Below, piece after piece: positions 56,269-64,000 of a stretch of 64,000 nucleotides of DNA. The notes beneath the pieces were generated by a model. It was given only the letters and a program-made list of their open reading frames with translations, had not been told where the DNA came from and ran no database searches. A program made the translations under genes and the position numbers. Each line of letters begins with the position of its first letter. The first letter of the stretch is position 1. The DNA is from Neopestalotiopsis rosae (Eukaryota > Ascomycota > Sordariomycetes > Amphisphaeriales > Sporocadaceae), in the NCBI GenBank assembly GCA_023078685.1, contig JALGAS010000001.1:7564001-7628000 (forward strand). Reading direction: 5' to 3'.

Positions 56269-58085
56269 ATGGGTAGCTCAAGTCGAGACAACATTTCTTA
56301 CGAACAGCTGCGGCACGTTGACGTCCCAGTAGTCGCTCCTTATCCGATCCGGAAATCGCATAGTTATTCTCAAGACGCTGGTCAAGCACCCCTCGATCGT
56401 CCTACCCTCGGAACGCCTTCGGCAAACAAGCCACAGAATATCACCATGCCTGGATCAAGAGCTCCTCGTCCACCTTCCTTTGAGGACCGAGAGGCGCTGG
56501 CGTCGCTCGAGGCCAGGTCGCCTGGAGCTAGGAGGCCCCCAGTCAGACCTGGGCGCACCAACAGCATGAACACTTCAGTCACTGCGCACACTGCGCACAC
56601 CCTCACGCCCCAGATGGCCGAGGATTCCGACAACGATCGTGATCACCAGACAGCGTACTTTGATCAGTCGGCTGGACCGTCTGCAAACCAATTCCTCGCT
56701 GCCCGCGGCAGGCCCATGTCCTTTTACGACATGAAGGAGCAAACCAAACAGGCCAAGCTGAGCGCCATGGCAGGACAAAACAACAACCGGGCCTCGTGGC
56801 GCAGCGGTGACATGCCTTTCAACTACGCCGACATCATTGGCGACAATCGCCACAGCTACGTGCCCCCAAACATGGGCCGCCACCCGAACCGACCTGGCAG
56901 ATCGGAGCCCGACAACTTCCTGCCTACGCGACTTCCCTGGACCATGTGGATGAACAGTAATGCCAAGAACCACTTTGTCGCCGCTCTTGGCGAATGGGTT
57001 GGCACCACCATGTTCTTGTTCTTTGCTTTCGCTGGAACGCAGGTCGCCAACGCCCAAACCAAGACACCGGCAGAGGCGACTACGACCAACGCCACCGTCG
57101 GTTTCGATCCTGTCGTCATGCTCTACATCTCTGTGTCATTTGGTTTCAGTCTCATGGTCAATGTCTGGGTCTTCTTCCGTATCTCTGGTGGTCTCTTCAA
57201 CCCGGCTGTAAGTAAATCTCTTGTCCGGATCATGGAAACAATCACTAACAATGAATAATCTAGGTTACACTCGCTCTCTGGGCTACTCGGGCGATTGACG
57301 CCACGAGAGCAGTTATTCTTTTCTTGTCACAAATCGTGGGCAGCATCACCGCTTCAGCACTCATTGTCGCCATCTTCCCCACGCCCTTCAGTGTGCGTAC
57401 GACGCTCAGCGACGGTACCTCTATTGCGCAAGGTCTCTTTATCGAGGCATTCATGACTGCCGAGCTTGTCTTTACCATTCTCATGCTGGCAAAGGAGAAG
57501 CATCGTTCCACCTTCATTGCTCCCGTCGGTATCGGTCTAGCTCTCTTCATTGCCGAGCTGGTCGGCGTCTACTACACTGGAGGCTCTCTGAACCCAGCCC
57601 GCAGCATCGGTCCCTGCATCGTCTCTGGCAAGTTCGACCCCGAGCACTGGATCTACTGGGTGGGCCCCGGGATGGGCGCCATCTTCGCCATTGCCTTTTA
57701 CCTCTTCATCAAGGTGCTCGAGTACGAAATGGCCAACCCGGGCCAGGACGGCGACGAGGTCAACGACCCGACCAAGAACCCCAACCACGAGCTGCGCGAG
57801 AAGCAGCGCGAGATGACGACGCGCATCCTCTCGTCGCTCGGCTACGAGAACCCCACGCTGGCGAGCGGCGGCAGCAACCAGCCCGCCTCGGACGCCGTGC
57901 GCTCCGCCGAGGAGGGCGCCTACTTTACCAGCCGCACCTCGTCCGTCATGAACGACAGTGACCAGGAGCAGCGCTTCGGCCCCGGCAACGTGGCATTGTC
58001 CACCGTCGCGTCCATGAGCGACCACCTCGGAAGCCCGCCACCCACAAGCCACGTGCCCTCCGTCTCGGTGCATGGAGACCGGTAG
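56269..58085 (+). CDS. Aquaporin (MIP family) with long N- and C-terminal extensions
   Basis: Six-pass membrane channel of the major intrinsic protein family, 586 aa in two exons (56269-57207 and 57264-58085, gtaagt donor, atctag acceptor). The intron falls exactly after the first pore motif, N311-P312-A313 (GGLFNPA|VTLALW). The second is N423-P424-A425-R426-S427. Ser after NPAR, rather than Asp, points to a water-type channel and not a glycerol facilitator. Membrane segments start at about residue 230 (HFVAALGEWVGTTMFLFFAF). About 230 residues precede the channel, polar and Pro/Ser/Arg-rich, and a tail of about 110 residues follows with KNPNHELREKQREMTTRI and a Ser-rich end. These tails are common in filamentous-fungal aquaporins and may be regulatory. 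Plasma-membrane location is inferred. Confidence 0.93.
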
Positions 58086-58931
58086 TCATGGTAAAGTGAA
58101 CAAATTTGGACAAGATCAACAGAAAAAGGGAGGGATGGAAATCATTTTGGAGCAGGAAACGGGGCGAAGGAACGGTTGCATGGCCAGGCGTCTGGGTGAC
58201 AAAATAATACTATCTGCTTGACAACAAACTGACCTGGGGTCAGCTCTCGACTATCTTTTCATATACTTTTTCATTCACGGTTGCATTTTTAATACTGGGC
58301 GTTCCTGGATGGATATACCACTTGCATTCGAAATCTCATAGGTAGATAGAATCATGAAAGATCATTATAACAAACAAAACGTCTCCAACAACTTTGCAGT
58401 GCTAGAATCAACCATGCTAAATATCTTTGGATTGTTGATCATCGGTGGATAAAAGTAGAGCAAATCATACCTGTTGTCATACACAAAGGTATTTTCTGGA
58501 AGGGGACCAATCGGATTCTTCGCAATACGAAAAATCAAAGTGATCTGCCGTATTGTATAACGCTTGAATGCATGCCGGTGCGTGCAGATGCTTGGCAATC
58601 ATAGCAAGTGTCTCGTGCCTTGTGTCGCGATGCGTTCATCATAATTCGGGATCGTATACCTCTTTTGCCCAAATAAGCAGAAGACCCCATTTCTAGTGCG
58701 CCAAGCTACAGGTGCAGCTAGTACTCTGTACTGCACAGCGCGTGCTGCTCTATTGGAGACACTTTTTTGTTTTTTTGACGGAAATAAACTGCACAATGTC
58801 TCCGGCTTCGGCTGCACTGAATGTCATCGGCTTTCTGATCAGCCTATGCCTTTATCCACCTTGAGAGTCTCCTCGCCCAAATCACCACAATTGTGCAATT
58901 CAAAGTGCGGACTGCACTTGGATTACCAATC
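58086..58931. other. Intergenic region between aquaporin and MFS genes
   Basis: About 850 bp in tandem orientation: aquaporin 3' flank (AT-rich) and presumed MFS promoter. No motif-bearing frames. A poly-T tract lies near 58767. Confidence 0.5.
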
Positions 58932-60662
58932 ATGGCTCATTCAGTGGATGATTTATCAATCCCTGAGACAGCCACAACTAGACCTAAGATAAGAATCGCC
59001 TATAGCTTTATCAATAATCTATATGGTAGACAGGATGATGCAGGAAACAAACGAAAAGAGCAGATGCCAGGATCTGTCTGGCCCAAATCATATTGGTGAG
59101 AACAAGTCGTCTCGATTCCTAGCAAACCTCACTCGATTAACACTGGTGAAGAAGCAGATCCGCCCTCCCACGATATCATATCCAACATCGATGCAGAAGA
59201 TGGCGCAGAAGCGCGTCAATACCGCGAAGAACATTCTGTCGAAGTAATCAGGTGGGAAGTGAATGACCCAGAGAATCCCAATAATTGGCCTACATGGAGA
59301 AAGAGAGTTATTGTGCTCACCAATATGGTGCTTGTGCTCAACAGTACAATGGGTAGTTCATTACCCAGTCAAGCAATACCTTTTATCACAAAAGATTGGG
59401 GGGTTGAAGGACAAAATGAACAAAACTTGCCAATTTCGATATACCTCGTGGGTTATGTCTTTGGACCACTCATCTGGGGTCCAATGAGCGAGCACTTTGG
59501 CCGCCGATGGCTTCTGGTCGGAACTTTTCTGTGCTATTGTGCAGCCGTCCTAGCATGCGCATTGGCTCCAAGTTGGTCCTTCTTGTTGGCATTCCGATTT
59601 TTGAGTGGCACGTTTGCAAGCTCTCCACTCGCCATTACGACGGGTATCTTCGCCGACATCTACGGCGAACCGGTCCAAAGGGGACGGGCAATGGCCTTCT
59701 TCAACGCCACGACCATTCTGGGGCCCATATTCTCACCCATAATATCTGGATGGACTGCACCTACAATTGGCTGGCGATGGTGCTTCTGGATCGGCCTCAT
59801 CTACGCCGTCCTCAGCTTCCTACTCTTGTGCTTTCTCCCCGAGACCTTCAGTCCGGTGTTGCTATCGAGAAAGGCAGCACGAATGAGAGAACAAGATCCG
59901 TCGCTAAACGTGATGACAGCATCGGAACGTAATGCTCTGACGCTCACTCAATTTGCCACTGTCGTCCTGACGAGGCCGATTCGAATGTTGGTCTCGGAAT
60001 ATATTGTCATGTGTTGCTCAGCCTACATGTCGCTCGTCTATGCAATCTTTTACATGAGCTTCAGAGCCTATCCAATCATCTTCCAGGAGTTTTACGGCCT
60101 CTCCCCGGGGGTAACTGGGCTGTGTTTCTTGCCCTTTGGCTTCGGGGCACTCTGCACACTTCCGGGATTTTACTGGTATGATTCCTACATGAGACGGATG
60201 CGAGCTAGACATGTTCCCTGGGCTCTGCGAGAAGAAGCCCGGCGCTTACCCTTGGCTTGTCTCGGTGGGCCGCTGTTCGTGGTGTCCTTGTTCTGGCTGG
60301 GTTGGACCAGCAGACACGATGTTCTCTTTGTTGTCCCCATGCTGGCCGGGCTCTTGTTTGGCTTTGGCTTTCAGTTCATCATGATGGCCTTGTTGAATTA
60401 CCTGAGTGATGCGTACGAGATTTATGCGGCATCTGCTCACGCTGTCGCGAGCACGTGCCGGTCGCTCTTGGCTGTCGTTCTCCCGTTTGCAACGGTACCT
60501 CTATTTGACAGACTTGGCATAGCAGGCGCTTGCAGCTTGTTAGGCGGGCTGAGTGCCCTGATGTGCGCGATTCCCTTCTGGTTCATCTGGAAAGGCGACG
60601 AGATTCGCGCAGGAAGCAAGTATTGCACAGCTCTCAAACAGAAAAGCGACGCGATCATATAA
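58932..60662 (+). CDS. MFS drug:H+ antiporter-type transporter (start exon tentative)
   Basis: Twelve-helix major facilitator of the DHA1 multidrug type. The main frame is open from 59100 to 60662, but no in-frame ATG precedes the conserved NDPENPNNWPTWRKR cytosolic signature, so an upstream exon is needed. The best-phased solution found joins 58932-59025 (starting MAHSVDDLSIPE) to 59152-60662 through a 126-nt intron with an attaac branch site; the donor gtagac is weak, so this part is tentative. Core motifs are VFGPLIWGPMSEHFGRRWLL (motif A), FRFLSGTFASSPLAITTG, ADIYGEPVQRGRAMAFF and GPIFSPIISGW (motif C region). A FNYLSDAYEIYAASAHA-type helix 11 segment (ALLNYLSDAYEIYAASA) follows. It probably exports a toxic compound; the substrate is unknown. 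It lies 1.9 kb from the ABCG gene. Confidence 0.87.
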
Positions 60663-62546
60663 CCTGGATTGTCGCCTAGAATGATTTGATGGGCAGCTTC
60701 AGAGAAACGTTGAGTTGGTTGATGCGTTAAGGCATGTGCGTGCGACAACCTCATAAGCACCCGGGCAGCTCCAATTACCCAATTAATAGGACTTATTAGC
60801 GACTACTTGTGCTGCCCACGGTGGTTCTTACTCTGTACCCGAGGCGAACAGAGCTAGCTGCTAGAGGGCCCAAAGTTCTGGGTGACATTCACTCTAACCT
60901 AGAACACTAAATTAGAGCAGACCTTAAACAGACTGTGATTGAAGGAACGAGCCAGAGATTCTCAGCGAAATAGAATGCATCCAGCTTGTCCCACTGCAGG
61001 TACATGTGAAAAACTTGTTCAGAACTTCAAACTCTTCCTCCTTTTGCACTTTGCTTTTGGCATCGTTTACCTAGCTCAGCATCGCTTGGGCTTGAACCCC
61101 AAGCAAGGATTTCCGGTGGTTGACCAATGAGACTGCGAATCTGCAACCTTGAATTTTGTTCACCTCCCTTGCTTTGCCTTGCTTCCCACTTCTTAGAGCT
61201 CCCCGGTACCGAATGTGACGCCAACGCGGTTCATGGTCTCGGAGCATTTCATTCCCGGCATTGCTTGACCGTACGATTATATTCCAGAACATTACAAGAC
61301 GACTCCAACCCGAACAAAGGTGTGCGCTTACCAAAACTTTTATTGCTCACACCTGCTTACCTAGGTAGCTTGTGATAGACATCGGTTTGCCAGCCCATAG
61401 CTTTTCGCCTGTCTATCGAACTTGCCTTCGTCTTCAGAATTGGCAGAACATGCTTTAGGGCCTAACTCCGCCAACATGCATGATGAGACGGTGACAGCCA
61501 TGGTCAGGGTGAGCCTGAGCTTAAAGACGCTGGAGTATCACTTTGCGAAGTAGGCACGGTAGGTACAGACGGTACGCACGCATGCTTGGGTCTTTGCTCG
61601 CCCAGGTATTTCTCTGAAAGGCTCAATCACCTAATGCGGTAACCGTATCACATACCTCCGATATACGGTACCTCGGCTCACTTCAGGACTTGGCATACGA
61701 ACACGACCTGGCCCTCGCTTAGCACATCGCGTCCCCTTTGGATGGATTTGCACGCCCGATATACGACGAGTGAAATGGCTGAAAAGGTCCTGTAGTAGCA
61801 ATCTGGCTCCTTGTCAGATTAGGTTCGCAACCTTTACAGTGTCAAGTGACGGACGGTTCCATCCTCGAAAGAGTCAAATCCTAACTGGGCGCGACAACTG
61901 AGGCGCCACGACACAACCCCCACAGTCAACCTCGAGTGGTATCGTAGCTGGAGCGTACCGCTAAAATGTTAAAGCTAGCAGGGGCCTGGTGTGGCCTCGC
62001 CCCCACCATTCCTAAATCCTCTCCAGATTTTCCATTCCATCGTTGCATAGGGGTCAAGTTCGAAATATTTTGTCTTGTCCTTACAATAACGGCGCAGCTT
62101 GTGGTTTATTTGGTTCTGGTAAACCTGTACCAATACACATGACCTGGTATCTTGCTTCAAGCGTCCTTCCTTTTATCCAACCCAAATTGCCTCGGCGACC
62201 TGGACTTCAGAGAACGTGAAATAACGCCTTAGACTTCACGGCCATTGCGCTATAATCTATTCGAAGGCTACCTCTTGGTCTAGACCATTACTCGACGGGC
62301 GTGACAAAAGAATATACAATGCTTACAGATTTCGACCTCAAATTTCACATGACGCCCACACCTTATGCATTACGATAGGGTCTAGAGACAAGATTTGGAG
62401 CAGGTTGCAAATTGCACCTAGTGGTGCCGGTGTTCTTGGGCAGGCATACTTACAATCTTTCTATATCACTTATACGGCAACCGTGATAGAATAATCATCA
62501 AGGCGCCCTTTTACCGAAGTACTCAGACTTACGTCGAACCGCCACC
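60663..62546. other. Gene-poor gap between MFS and ABCG transporter genes
   Basis: About 1.9 kb. Contains a second perfect TACCTAGGTA palindrome (61358-61367) and GTAC/CCGA-rich words at 61560-61700. Small frames near 60939-61375 have no domain. The right end is the ABCG promoter. Confidence 0.5.
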
Positions 62547-64000
62547 ATGGAGACCAACTTGTTTGCTCAGGAGCGAGGTCATCCTGAAGGCGAAAAGGAA
62601 GACTTCGGGCCTGGCACCTCTATTTCCGCGTCAATAGACACGAATACTCCACATTACGAACAACATGTACCCTCTATTGTTGGCCATATATCCCTGGATG
62701 ATGTCAATCCTGTTGATGTTCAACTCAGAGATCTCTCAGTCGAGGTCGACACATCGCCTTCAATATTAGAGCCTTCAACATATCCAGAGCTATTCCGAGG
62801 ATTATCTAGGCCGAAAATCGAAACACGCAGCGTCAAGACATTACTTAGCTCAGTCAATGCGTCATTACAGAGTGGCAGTCTGACGGCGATACTTGGAGGC
62901 AGCGGTTCCGGGAAGACTACTTTGCTGAACACCATTGCCGAGCGGGTCTTCAGTGGCAGACTGTCACAAGCTGGGAGCATTCTCTTCAACGGGCAAAAAG
63001 GTGTCCACTCTGTTGATCATGCCTACGTTATTCAACAAGACATTCTGATTCCCTCGCTGACGGTAAGGGAAACCTTGCGGTACTCGGCAGACCTGCGCCT
63101 TCCTTGTACCGTGTCACGGGAGGATCGATGTCGTATAGTGGAAGAAGTCATCCTCGAATTGGGTCTCAAAGAGTGTGCCAATACCAGAGTAGGCAACAGC
63201 CAGCGCAGAGGTCTCTCTGGAGGCGAGAAACGAAGAACGAGTATTGGTGTACAGTTACTTGCTAATCCGTCAGTACTCTTCCTGGATGAGCCGACGACTG
63301 GCCTCGATGCGACCAGTGCCCATCAACTCGTCAAAACCCTAAAAGCACTTGCCCAAAAAGGTCGAACTATCATCACGACTATTCATCAACCCCGATCAGA
63401 GATATGGGGCTTGTTCGATAATCTAATCATCTTGTCCCGCGGATCGCCAGTATTTTCTGGTCCCCGTAACGAATGCGAGCCCTGGTTCTCAAACCTTGGG
63501 TATCAGATACCACCATTTGTCAACGCAGCTGAGTACTACGTCGACCAGGCTGCCATAGACAACAGAACTCCCGAGCTGGAAGAAGAATCAGCAGCACGTG
63601 TACAGAGACTCAAAGCGGCTTGGAGCGAACAAAGACCGATCCGATTTCCCTCAGCGTTGGATCAAAATCTGTTGTCAAACAAACCCGAAAGGCATACGCT
63701 GAGCCAGCATGCTGGCTTCTTCCGCCAAATTCGAGTCCTGACAGATCGAAATCTGAAAGTGACATTGCGAGATCCCATGGGCATGGCAGGATCAATTGGC
63801 GAAGCCATTGTCATGTCAATCATACTGGGCTATATCTTCTACGACCTGCCTCGAGACCAATCTGGTGTAAGATCCAGGGAAGGTGCCCTTTATTCATCTG
63901 TTGGGTTGCAGGGGTACCTGTACTTGATGTTCGAGACGTACCGATTAACAAACGACATTCCCACATTTGATCGCGAACACAACGAGGGATGTGTCACAGC
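62547..64000 (+). CDS. ABCG-subfamily ABC transporter, N-terminal part (runs off window)
   Basis: ATP-driven exporter of the ABCG (white/WBC) subfamily with the nucleotide-binding domain first. The frame is open from the ATG at 62547, in an ideal gccaccATGg context, to the end of the window (484 codons) with no stop, so it is a 5' partial gene. Walker A GGSGSGKTT starts at residue 117, a Q-loop lies in YVIQQDILIPSLTVRETLRY, the signature LSGGEKRR starts at 223 and Walker B ends in D247-E248 (VLFLDEPTTGLDATSA). The H-loop is TIHQPRSEIW. The membrane domain begins with HAGFFRQIRVLTDRNLKVT, and GYLYLMFETYRLTNDIPTFD is the last readable helix region. No intron is needed. It could be a half-transporter or one half of a longer protein. 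It probably exports lipids, sterols or toxic compounds. Confidence 0.95.
   Translation, partial: METNLFAQERGHPEGEKEDFGPGTSISASIDTNTPHYEQHVPSIVGHISLDDVNPVDVQLRDLSVEVDTSPSILEPSTYPELFRGLSRPKIETRSVKTLLSSVNASLQSGSLTAILGGSGSGKTTLLNTIAERVFSGRLSQAGSILFNGQKGVHSVDHAYVIQQDILIPSLTVRETLRYSADLRLPCTVSREDRCRIVEEVILELGLKECANTRVGNSQRRGLSGGEKRRTSIGVQLLANPSVLFLDEPTTGLDATSAHQLVKTLKALAQKGRTIITTIHQPRSEIWGLFDNLIILSRGSPVFSGPRNECEPWFSNLGYQIPPFVNAAEYYVDQAAIDNRTPELEEESAARVQRLKAAWSEQRPIRFPSALDQNLLSNKPERHTLSQHAGFFRQIRVLTDRNLKVTLRDPMGMAGSIGEAIVMSIILGYIFYDLPRDQSGVRSREGALYSSVGLQGYLYLMFETYRLTNDIPTFDREHNEGCVT

Noticed and set aside
57537..58073. 178-codon antisense frame over the aquaporin tail
   Set aside because: Shadow of the GC-rich aquaporin C-terminal exon; no domain.
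59259..59261. GTG as start of the MFS transporter
   Set aside because: Nuclear fungal genes start with ATG; the frame stays open upstream to 59100 with MFS-like N-terminal residues, so an upstream exon is more likely.

Overview
The window is nuclear DNA from a filamentous ascomycete (Pezizomycotina, probably Sordariomycetes, possibly Hypocreales). Most genes carry short introns of about 50-130 nt with GT..AG ends and CTRAC-type branch sites. Gene families typical of moulds are present: a Zn2Cys6 regulator, a bZIP-DUF3425 regulator, a CFEM/Pth11-type receptor, a heme-thiolate peroxygenase, GMC oxidoreductase, GH92 and GH47 mannosidases, and MFS and ABCG transporters. Gaps between genes are long (up to 3.7 kb). 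No rRNA, tRNA, CRISPR array or intact transposon was recognised. The placement is inferred from gene content; no species is identified.

Left third (1-21 kb): 3' end of a GH47 alpha-1,2-mannosidase; a Fig1-type membrane protein; a 177-bp foldback element; a divergent kinase-like protein with a basic N-terminus; a P450 carrying an apparent 1-nt frameshift; COQ1 (ubiquinone side-chain synthase) divergent from a VMA12-type V-ATPase assembly factor; a protein with only the ESCO/Eco1 zinc finger; and a secreted peroxygenase-like hemoprotein.

Middle (23-45 kb): a CFEM-domain receptor, a secreted GMC oxidoreductase, then a compact module of glutathione S-transferase (-) and FAD monooxygenase (+) sharing a 480-bp divergent promoter, with a Zn2Cys6 regulator directly downstream. 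That promoter holds three CGG-N5-CCG sites, the layout expected for a zinc-cluster dimer. The module looks like a small locally regulated aromatic oxidation and detoxification unit. A secreted GH92 alpha-mannosidase (11 exons) and an O-fucosyltransferase-like type II membrane protein follow.

Right third (45-64 kb): a Cys/Pro/Tyr-rich hypothetical ORF; allantoinase (purine catabolism) with GATA sites upstream; a bZIP-DUF3425 regulator divergent from a short-chain dehydrogenase; a water-type aquaporin with long tails; an MFS transporter; and the 5' part of an ABCG transporter that runs off the window end.

Exon boundaries were worked out by hand from splice sites, reading phase and family motifs. 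No transcript data or database search was available.
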